A stretch of DNA of 64,000 bases from Streptomyces sp. NBC_01408. Lineage in GTDB: Bacteria; Actinomycetota; Actinomycetes; Streptomycetales; Streptomycetaceae. The notes beneath the pieces were generated by a model. It saw only the letters and a list, made by a program, of their open reading frames with translations, was not told the origin of the DNA and did not search any database. Where the stretch lies: assembly GCF_026340255.1 (NCBI RefSeq), contig NZ_JAPEPJ010000002.1, positions 1,178,001-1,242,000 on the forward strand, read 5' to 3'. Below, in pieces: positions 7,913 through 17,420 of the stretch. The first letter of the stretch is position 1. Every line of letters starts with the position of its first letter. The position numbers were made by a program, and so were the translations under genes.

Positions 7913-9925
7913 TCACCATAGGGTGAGCTGCGGGTTGCAGCCGGGGCGGTGTCCGGGCTTTCCGGCGTGGTCACGCTTGGGGCGTGTCTCATCCGGGGTC
8001 GCTCGGGACCGCCGTCCGGCAGTTCGGGGAGCAGAGGTCACACGGCGCTGCCGTGGGACTGCCACGCGGCCAGCACCGCAAGCGGTGTTCTGGCTAGGTG
8101 TGGTTGACTCCCGCAGGACTTCTTCTAGCCCTTCTGCATACACGATCTGTGCGTGCCGGGACGCGGTGGTGTCCAGGTACGCGGTCTTGGGGTCATCCGC
8201 GTCGGCGAAGCGGACGAACGCGGCCAGCGCGGCGGATACAAGGTCCCGCTTCCCGGCGAGGCCGCAGGCGATGCACTTGTGCTCGCGCTCCCGCAGCGAC
8301 TTGTTGACGCGCTCGCCGCACAGGCAGTGCTGGGACAGCGCGGTGGACCAGGTGGAGGCCCGTACGAGCCTGCCGCCCGATGCCTGGCATTCGCGGGCGA
8401 GTGCGGCGATGAGCAGGCCGGGGGTGGTCTGGGAGAGGCGCTTGCCCCAGAGCCGGTACCAGGTGCGGATGTCGCAGTCCTCGACCACGAGGACGGCGCC
8501 GTGGGCGGCGATGATCTCGCGGGCGACCTGGCGGGCGCGGTGACGGCGGTGCTCCGCCATCGAGGCGGCGTGTTCGGCCTGGCGGGCGCGCAGATCCCGG
8601 TAGCCGGTGGAGAGCCGGTCTCGGCGGAACGCCTGCTTGGGCACGCCATCGACGCGGGCGACACGGGCACCACCGGGAACGGTGACAGCCTTGCATCCCA
8701 GGCCCTTGGCCGCCCGACGCTCGGCGCGCTTGGCCTGCTTCTTCGACAGCCCGTACTGCCCGGTGTTCGTGGCCCGGCGGGAACGCTCCAGCGCCCGCGC
8801 ACGGTCGCGCCGTCTCTTCGCTTCCCGCTCCAGCAGCGCCCGTTCCTCCGGGCTGAGGGTGATCTCGGTGGAGGCCGGGGCACCCTCGGAGGGGTCCAGG
8901 CTGGAGGGCAGGGAGACGATCGAGACGTTGGAGACGTTTCCGTCCACGCCGCCGATACGGTCCAGGGCGGCGGCCTGCTCACGCATCTGTCGTACGGCGG
9001 GGGCGGTGTATCCGGGGCCGAGGGTCATCAGGTGCGCCTCGTATACCCAGCCGCCCGGCGCGGACGCCTTGCGGCGGCGTACGAGATCGACCTTGTGCCA
9101 GCGGCCGGGGTTGGCGAGGCAGTGTTCGACACGTGCCCACTGGCCAGGCTGCTGCGGGATGCGCACCGGCAGAACGAGGTCACCCCGTCCGGATTCGGGG
9201 CCGCCCGCAAACATCACGGCGAGCGGGCCGGTGTGGTCCCACCAGGTCGCTTTCCGGCGGCCGGGCTTCCCGGACGTGGTGGCCTTGCCGGTGGGAACGG
9301 TGCCGGACGGCGCCGCCGGCACTGGCATCCGGAGGGGCTGTTGAAGGGAGTGCTGGCCGCCGTCGGTGTAGGCCATGGTGTGGCCGTGGAGGGTGCCGAC
9401 CAGGCGGAAGGTCTCCCACTTGCGTTCGGTCGTGTGGGAGCGGGCGCGGCCGGGGATGCGGGTGAAGTCGTGCCGGCGGCCCGTCTTGGGGCGGCCATGC
9501 CGTTTGCCGGTGGCGTCGGGGAACAGGTGGCGCTGGACGCCGTTCCACACCTCGTCGGCAATGTGCATGGCCAGGGCCTTGGAGGCGTGGTGCTTGAGGT
9601 GCCCCGACGCTTCGAGATGCTTGTAGGCGCAGCGCTCCAAGGCCTCACGGGACAGGCCGAGGCGCTGCCGTACGACCTTCGCGCCGTGTTCGTCGCGTTC
9701 CTGCTTGGCGGCCCAGTAGCCATCGACCTTGGCGCGGGCATCGCGCTGGACGGCCCGCTTGACCGACCACATCGCGCCGAACAGCTTCTCGACACGGGCC
9801 AATTCGGCGGGGTCGGTGACGGCCAGCGGCAGCACCATCACCGACACCTGCCCGTCGTCGGGCTTCTTCCACTTCGGGGCCTTGTTCTTGCCCCGGAATT
9901 TCCGCTGCGTCTGGGCAGCCTGCAT
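7913..9925 (-). CDS. TnpB-like RuvC nuclease (IS605/IS607-type accessory protein)
   Basis: The protein has 670 residues. The split RuvC triad is intact: Asp328 in GGVDGNVSN, Glu482 in VLVVEDCDI, Asp561 in GKRDLVSAAL. A zinc ribbon lies between the second and third motifs: HCLCG (Cys534/Cys536, or His533/Cys536) and CIACG (Cys551/Cys554); the first pair is shorter than the usual CxxC. Classical TnpB is about 400 residues; the extra length is an N-terminal region of about 320 residues and a basic low-complexity tail of about 90. TnpB proteins are RNA-guided DNA nucleases. No TnpA transposase is nearby. ATG 9925 is chosen for GGGGGG at 9935-9940; ATG 9931 and GTG 9934 are alternatives. Confidence 0.82.
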   Translation of the reverse strand: MQAAQTQRKFRGKNKAPKWKKPDDGQVSVMVLPLAVTDPAELARVEKLFGAMWSVKRAVQRDARAKVDGYWAAKQERDEHGAKVVRQRLGLSREALERCAYKHLEASGHLKHHASKALAMHIADEVWNGVQRHLFPDATGKRHGRPKTGRRHDFTRIPGRARSHTTERKWETFRLVGTLHGHTMAYTDGGQHSLQQPLRMPVPAAPSGTVPTGKATTSGKPGRRKATWWDHTGPLAVMFAGGPESGRGDLVLPVRIPQQPGQWARVEHCLANPGRWHKVDLVRRRKASAPGGWVYEAHLMTLGPGYTAPAVRQMREQAAALDRIGGVDGNVSNVSIVSLPSSLDPSEGAPASTEITLSPEERALLEREAKRRRDRARALERSRRATNTGQYGLSKKQAKRAERRAAKGLGCKAVTVPGGARVARVDGVPKQAFRRDRLSTGYRDLRARQAEHAASMAEHRRHRARQVAREIIAAHGAVLVVEDCDIRTWYRLWGKRLSQTTPGLLIAALARECQASGGRLVRASTWSTALSQHCLCGERVNKSLREREHKCIACGLAGKRDLVSAALAAFVRFADADDPKTAYLDTTASRHAQIVYAEGLEEVLRESTTPSQNTACGAGRVAVPRQRRVTSAPRTAGRRSRATPDETRPKRDHAGKPGHRPGCNPQLTLW

Positions 9926-9948
9926 GACCATCACCCCCCGTTATAAAT

Positions 9949-9986
9949 TAGTTGACCTACGCCACAATATGCGAGTAGTTGACCTA
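9949..9986. promoter_or_regulatory. Two direct repeats between tnpB-like and HTH genes
   Basis: TAGTTGACCTA occurs exactly at 9949-9959 and 9976-9986, 27 bases apart, in the 86-base gap between the divergent tnpB-like and HTH genes. A third, near-identical copy follows the HTH gene. The repeats sit where both promoters must be. The obvious candidate to bind them is the AlpA-like HTH protein encoded next door, which is inference. Confidence 0.6.
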
Positions 9987-10011
9987 TGATAACCGAGGTA
10001 GAATCGGATCT

Positions 10012-10206
10012 ATGGCCATCGCAATTCCCGGATATGAAGACGCCAAACAGGCAGCGGCACGACTCAAGGTCACCGTCCAGCACGTCTACAACCTCAACAG
10101 CAGCCGCGCCGACTTCCCCACCCCCGTCTACGTCGGCCGCACCCCCCTGTGGCCCGTGGACCGGCTCGACGCCTGGCGCAGCGCCCACCCGAAGCGTGGA
10201 GATTAA
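10012..10206 (+). CDS. Small AlpA/excisionase-like HTH protein
   Basis: The 64-residue protein starts MAIAIPGYEDAKQAAARL. The pattern KQAAARLKVTVQHVYNLNS followed by DFPTPVYVGRTPLWPVDRLDAW is that of AlpA/Xis-type winged HTH proteins (helix-turn-helix, then a wing with FPxPV and a terminal helix). It has no recombinase domain, unlike IS607 TnpA, whose N-terminus has a similar HTH. It is divergent from the TnpB-like gene with shared direct repeats, so a repressor or excision-directing role is likely. ATG 10012 is preferred; upstream codons overlap the repeats. Confidence 0.75.
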   Translation: MAIAIPGYEDAKQAAARLKVTVQHVYNLNSSRADFPTPVYVGRTPLWPVDRLDAWRSAHPKRGD

Positions 10207-10240
10207 GTGACTTATTAGAGAACAGGAAGTAATTGACCTA
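10204..10240. repeat. Third TTGACCTA repeat and palindrome after HTH gene
   Basis: TAAGTGACTTA at 10204-10214 is an 11-bp palindrome overlapping the HTH stop codon. TAATTGACCTA at 10230-10240 matches the upstream repeats in 10 of 11 bases. The HTH gene is thus bracketed by the same word. The sequence from here to 10397 has no recognisable gene; 10261-10332 encodes a 23-residue tail-like peptide that I could not place. Confidence 0.5.
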
Positions 10241-10397
10241 ATACGTCGCTCTGTCCGTTCGTGTCGAAGATCAGCGTCACCAGCCTGCGCGCCGTCGCCG
10301 TACTCCACAACCTCAAGATCGACGCCGCCTGAATTACGGAACACCTCTCAGCGCTGTGACCGGAAGGGTTCACCGGGTCGCGCCGCCCGGCACGGCA

Positions 10398-10988
10398 CTA
10401 CGGGGTGGTCGAGGAGACCACGTAGACCTTGGAGACCTTGGGGTCCGTGAGGTCGACGGTGATGTCGCGGGTGGGCCGCGGATCCTGCTGTTCGACGGTG
10501 GTGCCGAGCCAGTCGGAGTGGGTCGTCCAGTTCCATCCCGCGACCGAGGTGTCGTGCGCGGAGATCGACACCCCGGGGGTCAGCTCGTCCCGGCTGGTGC
10601 CGACGGAGGTCAGGAACGCGTCCAGGTCGGCCGGGGTGACCGCGAACTGGGTGTACAGCCGGCTCGTGCGCCAGTTGTTCGTCTCCAGGAACCCGACCCG
10701 CCAGGCCTTGTCCGGGATCGGCACCTCGTAGATGCCGCGCTGCACCCGTGAGGGCCAGCCGGGGCGCACCTTGGTGGCGCCGACCTTGGCGGCCTTGTCG
10801 CGGCCGCTCTGGCGGCTCTGCTGGGCGGACACGGCGAGGTAGCCCGCCGGGACGCCGACCAGCAGCAGGATGATGATCGCGGTGATCCAGCGGCGCCGGA
10901 CGACGTGCTTGCGGTCCTCCGCGGGCGGCGGCGGTACGGAGTCACCGTCGGGTGCGGAGGCCTGGTGGGGCAGGGAGGGGGGCGTCAC
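10398..10988 (-). CDS. Membrane-anchored hypothetical protein
   Basis: The 196-residue protein has a Pro-rich cytoplasmic N-terminus, a positive stretch RKHVVRRR, one membrane helix (WITAIIILLLVGVPAGYLAV, about residues 34-53) and an outside domain of about 140 residues. No family recognised. The GTG start at 10988 overlaps the ROK kinase stop as GTGA, so it is coupled to the kinase and belongs to the sugar ABC operon by position. The extracellular part carries no Cys or obvious catalytic motif. Confidence 0.75.
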   Translation of the reverse strand: MTPPSLPHQASAPDGDSVPPPPAEDRKHVVRRRWITAIIILLLVGVPAGYLAVSAQQSRQSGRDKAAKVGATKVRPGWPSRVQRGIYEVPIPDKAWRVGFLETNNWRTSRLYTQFAVTPADLDAFLTSVGTSRDELTPGVSISAHDTSVAGWNWTTHSDWLGTTVEQQDPRPTRDITVDLTDPKVSKVYVVSSTTP

Positions 10989-12163
10989 TGCTGGTCGTCC
11001 TTGGAGTCCGTGGGGCCCGTGGTGTCGCGCCGGCCCAGCTGCTGCGCGTAACGCTCGTACCGTTCGTAGCGCTCCACCCGCCGGCGCGTGGCGCGGCGGA
11101 AGCGGCGGGCGACGAGCCGGGAGAGGTCGGCGGCGCCGACCATGCCCGCTTCGGGGCCGAGCTCGGCCTTGGCGATGCGGGCCTCGGGACGGTAGCCGCG
11201 GCCGGTGAGGTGGCGGCGGAAGGCGTCCCGGGCGGGGCCGATCAGCAGGTCGTCGGCGGCGCTGACGCCCCCGCCGATGACGAAGCAGGAGGGGTCGAGC
11301 GCGGCGGCGAGGTTGGCGATGCCCACGCCGAGCCACTGGCCGATGTCCTGGAGCAGCTCGACGCACATGGCGTCGCCCTCGCGGGCCAGCTCGGTGATGA
11401 GCGGCCCGGTGATCTCGGCGACGTTCCCACCGACCCTGGCGATGATGTTGTGGGCGACCGGGGAGTCGGCGGCGGCCAGCTCGCGGGCCTCGCGGACCAG
11501 GGCGTTCCCGGAGCTGTACTGCTCCCAGCAGCCGCGGTTGCCGCAGGGGCAGCGGTGGCCGCCGGGAACCACCTGCATGTGGCCGAATTCGCCGGCGACC
11601 CCGTACCGGCCGCGTTTGACCTGGCCGCCCTCCAGGATGGCCCCGCCGATGCCGGTACCGAGCGTGATCATGACGAGGTGGTCCTCGCCGCGTCCGGCGC
11701 CGAAGCGCCATTCGGCCCAGGCGGCGGTGTTGGCATCGTTGTCGACCATGACCGGGACCGCGAGCCGCGACTGGAGGGCGTCGCGAAGGGGTTCGTCGCG
11801 CCAGGCCAGATGGGGTGCGAAGAGGACCCGGGAGCGGTCGGCGTCGACCCAGCCGGCCGCGCCGATGCCCACCGCGTGGACGTCGTGCCGGTCGGAGAGG
11901 TCCAGCACCAGTTCGACGATGGTGTCCTCGACGACCTTGGGGCTCTTGGACTTGTCCGGGGTCTCGGTGCGGATCTTCTCCAGGATGACGCCGTCGGCGT
12001 CGACGACGCCGGCCATCACCTTGGTGCCGCCGATGTCGATGCCGACGGTCGGGACGCGCGGTGCGGTCAGGTGCGACCGGCGCTCACGGGTCCCGATGGT
12101 CCGCAGGACGGTGCCCCGTGCCGCGCCCCGGTGGGCGAGCGCGAAGTCCCGGTACGTGCTCAT
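10985..12163 (-). CDS. ROK-family sugar kinase (glucokinase-like)
   Basis: Within 392 residues the ROK core runs from about 38 to 350: ATP site VGIDIGGTKVMAG, catalytic Asp in MVDNDANTAAWAE, GTGIGGAI, zinc site GHRCPCGNRGCWEQ with the GEFGH His upstream, and C-terminal IGGGVSAADD. The core is flanked by an N-terminal extension of about 35 residues and a basic, repetitive C-terminal tail (RYERYERYAQQ). It phosphorylates a hexose or related sugar. It lies 16 bases after the ABC ATPase gene, so the kinase probably acts on the sugar brought in by that transporter. No N-terminal DNA-binding domain, so it is a kinase rather than an XylR-type repressor. Confidence 0.87.
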   Translation of the reverse strand: MSTYRDFALAHRGAARGTVLRTIGTRERRSHLTAPRVPTVGIDIGGTKVMAGVVDADGVILEKIRTETPDKSKSPKVVEDTIVELVLDLSDRHDVHAVGIGAAGWVDADRSRVLFAPHLAWRDEPLRDALQSRLAVPVMVDNDANTAAWAEWRFGAGRGEDHLVMITLGTGIGGAILEGGQVKRGRYGVAGEFGHMQVVPGGHRCPCGNRGCWEQYSSGNALVREARELAAADSPVAHNIIARVGGNVAEITGPLITELAREGDAMCVELLQDIGQWLGVGIANLAAALDPSCFVIGGGVSAADDLLIGPARDAFRRHLTGRGYRPEARIAKAELGPEAGMVGAADLSRLVARRFRRATRRRVERYERYERYAQQLGRRDTTGPTDSKDDQQ

Positions 12164-12179
12164 CGAGTCGTGCCGTCCC

Positions 12180-13051
<872 letters not shown>

Positions 13052-13055
<4 letters not shown>

Positions 13056-14083
13056 TTCGCCTCCGCCCGATTGCGGACCCATGCGTTGAGCAGCGTGGCC
13101 AGCAGGAGCATCGCGCCGAGGAAGAACTTGAACCAGTCCGGGTTCCACTGGGCGTACACGATGCCGTTGCTGGTCATGCCGAAGATGAAGGCGCCGACGG
13201 CCGAGCCGATCGCGGAGCCGTAGCCGCCGGTCATCAGGCAGCCGCCGATGACGGCCGCGATGATGTACAGGAACTCGTTGCCGACGCCCTCGCCCGACTG
13301 GACCACGTCGAACGAGAAGAGGATGTGCTGGCCGGAGATCCAGGCGCACAGGGCGACGCCCATGTACAGGCCGATCCGGGTCTTCACGACGGGCACGCCG
13401 GTCGCGCGGGCCGCGTCGGCCCCGCCGCCCACGGCGAAGATCCAGTTGCCCGCGCGGGTGCGCAGCAGGACCCAGGTGGCCACGGCGACCAGGGCCAGCC
13501 ACCACAGGATGGTGACCTTCAGGGTCACCGAGCCGATGTTCCACTGCGAGGCGAACAGTGCCCGCGCGGAGGAGAAGCCCTCCATGTCGGCGATGGACTT
13601 GGTGGAGACCGAGCCGCTGATCAGCTTGGTGAAGCCGAGGTTCAGGCCGGTCAGCATCAGGAAGGTGCCGAGGGTGATGATGAAGCTCGGCAGTTTGGTG
13701 CGGGTCAGCATGAACCCGTTGAAGAAGCCGATGGCGAGGGTGACCAGCAGGGACACCATGACGCCGACCCACACGTTGGCGGTCATCTGGTAGCTGAACA
13801 TCGAGGTGAAGAGCGCCGAGGTGGTGACCATGACACCGGCGGAGAGGTCGAACTCGCCGCCGATCATCAGCAGCGCCACCGGGACCGCCATGATCCCGAT
13901 GGTGGAGGCCGAGTACAGGACCGTGCTGAGGCTGGAGGCCTGCAGGAAGCTGGGGGCGGCGAAGGAGAAGAAGACGAAGACGGCTGCCGCGCCGACCACG
14001 GCGCCCAGCTCCGGGCGGCCCAGCAGTCTGCGGACCAGGGAGGTCGGCGCCAGCCGTTCGTCCACGGCGGTGGACGCGCTCAT
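13052..14083 (-). CDS. Sugar ABC transporter permease (CUT2)
   Basis: This 343-residue permease of the ribose/xylose/fructose type has about ten hydrophobic segments. The family signature around [14 protein letters not shown] and [20 protein letters not shown] is present. It is coupled to both neighbours: its ATG overlaps the binding-protein stop and its own stop overlaps the ATPase start. Substrate is not readable; the divergent inositol-dehydrogenase-like gene makes a cyclitol or pentose possible. Confidence 0.88.
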
Positions 14084-15090
14084 CGGCTGCCCCGCTTGAT
14101 GTACTCCTCCAGCTCGGCGGCCTCGGCACCGGTGACGATCTGCGGTCCGGTGAGGACCGGGCGGCCGCCGCCGAGCACGTCCGCGTTGTAGCGGTAGAGC
14201 CACAGCAGGTCGACGGCCTCGTAGCCCTGGAGGTAGGGCTGCTGGTCGACGGCGAAGCCGAGGGCGCCGGACTTCAGGTCGCGGGCGACCGATTCGTTGA
14301 GGTCGAAGGTGTCCACCTCGGCCTTGCTGCCCGCCGCGTCCTTGGCCTTGACCGCGGTGGGGGCGAAGGGGGCGCCGAGGGTGAGGATCGCGTCGACGGA
14401 GGGATCGGCCTGGAGCTTCGCCTGGATGGCGGCCTGGACGGAGGGCATGTTGGTGCCCTCGACGTACAGGTTCTCCAGCGTGCCCCCGAAGGTCTTCTTC
14501 GCCCCGGCGCAGCGCTGCTCGTGGCCGACGTTGCCCTGCTCGTGCAGGACGCAGACGGCCTTCTTGCGGCCGCGCTTGGTGAGCTCCGTGCCCACCGCCT
14601 CGCCCGCGATCACCTCGTCCTGGCCGATGTGGGTCAGTGCCCCGTACTCGGCGGACTGGGCGGAGCCGGAGTTGACCGTGATCACCGGGATGCCGGCCTT
14701 GACGGCCTTGCCGATGACGTCCTTGAGGGCTTCCGGCTTGGCGAGGCTCACGATGATCCCGTCGACCTTCTGGTCGATGGCGTTCTGCACGAACTGGGCC
14801 TGCTGCTGCGCCTGGTCGTCGTGGGCGTACACGAAGTTGATGTTGTCCTTCGCCGCGGCCTCCTTGGCTCCCTTCTGGACGATGTCCCAGAAGGTGTCGC
14901 CATCGCCCGCGTGGGTCACCATCGCGAAGGTCCAGCGCGGGGTGGACACGGCCGGCCGGCCCGCCTCGGCGGCCTTCGCCCGCTCCTCGGCGCGCTTGCC
15001 GCCCGTACTGCTGCAGCCCGCGAGCGAGGCTCCCAGTACCGCCGCGAGCACTGCGCCCACGACGCGTACCCCTGTCCGAACCCTAGCCAC
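14080..15090 (-). CDS. Sugar-binding lipoprotein of ABC transporter
   Basis: The 336-residue periplasmic-binding-protein-like family-4 (RbsB-type) protein has a lipoprotein signal with lipobox LAGC at about residues 23-26. The fold is recognisable from [33 protein letters not shown] and PVITVNSGS to the C-terminal [12 protein letters not shown]. It captures the sugar outside the cell for the permease and ATPase downstream. The start is GTG at 15090. A short upstream reading frame ends inside its start region. Confidence 0.88.
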   Translation of the reverse strand: MARVRTGVRVVGAVLAAVLGASLAGCSSTGGKRAEERAKAAEAGRPAVSTPRWTFAMVTHAGDGDTFWDIVQKGAKEAAAKDNINFVYAHDDQAQQQAQFVQNAIDQKVDGIIVSLAKPEALKDVIGKAVKAGIPVITVNSGSAQSAEYGALTHIGQDEVIAGEAVGTELTKRGRKKAVCVLHEQGNVGHEQRCAGAKKTFGGTLENLYVEGTNMPSVQAAIQAKLQADPSVDAILTLGAPFAPTAVKAKDAAGSKAEVDTFDLNESVARDLKSGALGFAVDQQPYLQGYEAVDLLWLYRYNADVLGGGRPVLTGPQIVTGAEAAELEEYIKRGSR

Positions 15091-15151
15091 GTCGCCGCGC
15101 CCTTCCCTCGTCCGTCTCGTCCGTCGTCTCGTCCGTCATGCCGTCCGTCAT
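15083..15151 (-). CDS. Possible 22-residue upstream leader frame
   Basis: ATG at 15151 opens a 22-codon frame with the acidic repeat TDETTDETDE followed by GRARRRG. Its stop (15083-15085) lies 3 bases inside the sugar-binding-protein gene whose GTG is at 15088-15090, giving an 8-base overlap. The DNA is a degenerate tandem repeat of GACGGACGA. It may couple translation to the lipoprotein gene or may be a chance product of the repeat. Confidence 0.25.
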   Translation of the reverse strand: MTDGMTDETTDETDEGRARRRG

Positions 15152-15265
15152 GATTCGGTCATTCCGGTTCCAGCCGCCCAGTATCCGCCACAGTGGACCA
15201 TGAAGGGTCATCGGGGCATGCGCGGGCAGATTGACAGGTCCCCCGTACGGGGTCAGGTTGAGTGC

Positions 15266-16270
15266 ATGCGCATCGGGCTCATCGGAACTGGCCGGATCGG
15301 CTCGTTCCACGCGGCGTCCCTGGCCCGTCGGCCGGACGCGGGATCGCTGCTGCTCGCCGACGCCGACCCCGCGCGGGCGGCCCGCCTGGCCGACCGGCTC
15401 GGGGCCACCGCCGCGCCCTCCGTCGAGCAGGTCTTCACCTGGGGTGTCGACGCGGTGGTCGTCGCCTGCGCCACCGAGGGGCACGCGGAACTGGTCGTAC
15501 GGGCGGTGCGCGGCGGACTGCCGGTGTTCTGCGAGAAGCCCGTGGCCCCGGACCTGGCCCGCTCCCTGGCGGTGCTGCGCGAGGTGGCCGCCGTGGACGG
15601 GGTGCTCCAGGTGGGCTTCATGCGCCGCTTCGACACGGGCTACCGCACGGCCCGGGAGCTGGTCCGCTCCGGCGCCCTGGGGCGGCTGCACACCGTACGG
15701 ACGATGACGGCCGATCCGGCGCCGCCGGCCGCCGCGTACCTGGCGACCTCGGGCGGGCTCTACCGGGACTGTCTGGTGCACGACTTCGACATGGTCCGCT
15801 GGGTGACCGGGCACGAGGTGACGGAGGTCTACGCGACCGGCTCGGACGCGGGGCCCGCGCGGTTCCGGGAGACGGGTGACGTCGACACGGCGGCGGCCGT
15901 GCTCACGCTGGACGACGGGACGCTCGTCACCTCGACCGGTACGCGGTGCAACGGCGCCGGCTACGACGTGCGGATGGAGCTGGCCGGGGAGCTGGACCAG
16001 GTCTCCGCCGGGCTGGACGACCGTACGCCGATCGCCTCGACGGAACCGCACGGCCCGCCGCCTGCGAGCAAGCCCTGGACGGGCTTCCTGGAGCGGTTCG
16101 GCCCGGCCTACGAAGCGGAGCTGGCCGCCTTCGTCCGTCTGGTGCGCGGCGAGGGACCCAACCTCTGCGAGGGCTTCGAGGCGCTCGCCGCGCTCCGGGT
16201 CGCGGAGGCGTGCGAGCTGTCGCGCCGGGAGCGGCGCCGGGTACGGCTGGAGGAGCTCCCGGACCTGTGA
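15266..16270 (+). CDS. Gfo/Idh/MocA oxidoreductase (inositol 2-dehydrogenase-like)
   Basis: The 334-residue protein has a Rossmann N-terminus MRIGLIGTGRIGSFHA, the cofactor-end motif CEKPVAP with the conserved Lys, and the substrate domain with FMRRFDTGY, GLYRDCLVHDFDMVRW and the catalytic His in that segment. It is NAD(P)-dependent and oxidises a sugar or cyclitol hydroxyl. It is divergent from the sugar ABC operon with 175 bases between starts, so it probably acts on the imported substrate. ATG 15266 gives the correct start of the Rossmann strand. Confidence 0.87.
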   Translation: MRIGLIGTGRIGSFHAASLARRPDAGSLLLADADPARAARLADRLGATAAPSVEQVFTWGVDAVVVACATEGHAELVVRAVRGGLPVFCEKPVAPDLARSLAVLREVAAVDGVLQVGFMRRFDTGYRTARELVRSGALGRLHTVRTMTADPAPPAAAYLATSGGLYRDCLVHDFDMVRWVTGHEVTEVYATGSDAGPARFRETGDVDTAAAVLTLDDGTLVTSTGTRCNGAGYDVRMELAGELDQVSAGLDDRTPIASTEPHGPPPASKPWTGFLERFGPAYEAELAAFVRLVRGEGPNLCEGFEALAALRVAEACELSRRERRRVRLEELPDL

Positions 16271-16351
16271 CCAGGCCCCTGTGAGGGCGGGCATGGGGGC
16301 CACAGTACGGCCGGAGGATCAAGCTGCGCGGGGCCGCTTTCGGACAATTGT

Positions 16352-17275
16352 TCAGCCTGCCGCGCGCCGCCCCCACGCGGTGCCCGCCAGGACGAGGGCC
16401 GCTCCGGCGAATCCGAGGGCGCCGAGGTGCTCGCCGCCGATGGCGATGCCCGCGGCGGCGGCCCACAGCGGCTCGGTGCCGAGGAGCAGGCTGACGCGGG
16501 AGGGCGAGGTACGGCGTACGGCCCACATCTGCACGTAGAAGGCGAACAGGGTGCAGAAGACGGAGAGGAAGACCAGGCCGGCCCATTGCGCGGGCCCGAA
16601 GTCGGCGGCCGCGGCCCAGGGGGTGTCCCCGGTGCCCGGTACGGCGGCCAGTACGGCGAAGACGAGCACCGCGGCGCCGAGCTGGACCGTGGTCAGGGAG
16701 AGCGAGTCGGCGTCCTGGACCGCCTTGATCCTGGCCATCAGCAGGACGTGCAGGGTCCGGGCGAGGGCGGCGCACAGGATGAGCAGGTCGCCGAGGCCCG
16801 GCGCGATGAATCCGGCGCCCTGCGTGAGCAGCACGACTCCGGCGACTGAGACGGCGGCCGCGCCGAGGAAGGCGGCCGAGGGCGCCTCGCGCCGGATGGC
16901 GGCCTCGGCGAGCGGAGTGAAGATCATGGTCAGGCTGATGATCAGCCCGGCGTTGGTGGCCGAGGTGTGCACCACCCCGAAGGTCTCCAGCAGGAAGATC
17001 CCGCCGAGTACGCAGCCCAGCAGGCCCGCACCGCGCAGCTGGGCGGGGGTCAGCGCCCGCAGCCGCCGCCATCCGGTGACGACCAGCACCGGCAGCACGA
17101 GCGCGAAGCGCAGGACGAGCACCGCGATCACCGTGTGGGCCGTGGTGATGCCCTTGGCGGCCAGATAGCTGCCGCCCCAGACGACGGCCACGGCCAGGAC
17201 GGGCAGGTCGGCGGACCAGGTCCGGCGGGGGGCGGCGAGGGTGGCTGGGGCGAGGGCGGGCGAGGTCGCGGTCAC
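16352..17275 (-). CDS. EamA/DMT-family transporter
   Basis: The protein has about ten hydrophobic helices in two EamA repeats, the first with VVWGGSYLAAKG, the second with VSLLLGTEPLWAAAAGIAIGGE. DMT proteins export metabolites or amino acids. GTG at 17275 is preferred over GTG at 17323 because GGAG precedes it at a good distance and the extra 16 residues are not hydrophobic. No coupled neighbours; substrate unknown. Confidence 0.85.
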   Translation of the reverse strand: MTATSPALAPATLAAPRRTWSADLPVLAVAVVWGGSYLAAKGITTAHTVIAVLVLRFALVLPVLVVTGWRRLRALTPAQLRGAGLLGCVLGGIFLLETFGVVHTSATNAGLIISLTMIFTPLAEAAIRREAPSAAFLGAAAVSVAGVVLLTQGAGFIAPGLGDLLILCAALARTLHVLLMARIKAVQDADSLSLTTVQLGAAVLVFAVLAAVPGTGDTPWAAAADFGPAQWAGLVFLSVFCTLFAFYVQMWAVRRTSPSRVSLLLGTEPLWAAAAGIAIGGEHLGALGFAGAALVLAGTAWGRRAAG

Positions 17276-17420
17276 CGGGTACTCCAACGGAACGGATCGG
17301 GTGGAGACTTCGGCGGCTCGCACGGTTGCGGGCCCACGCTAGCTGAGCCGATCTTGCCGGTCGACCCCATTCCGGGGGGCGGACCCGGCGGCGGATTCCG
17401 GCGGGCGGACCCGGCGGCCG

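Noticed and set aside
10261..10332. Peptide VSKISVTSLRAVAVLHNLKIDAA after the HTH gene
   Set aside because: It reads like a protein C-terminus and may be a gene fragment cut by the element, but 23 residues are too few to name and a stop lies just upstream in frame.
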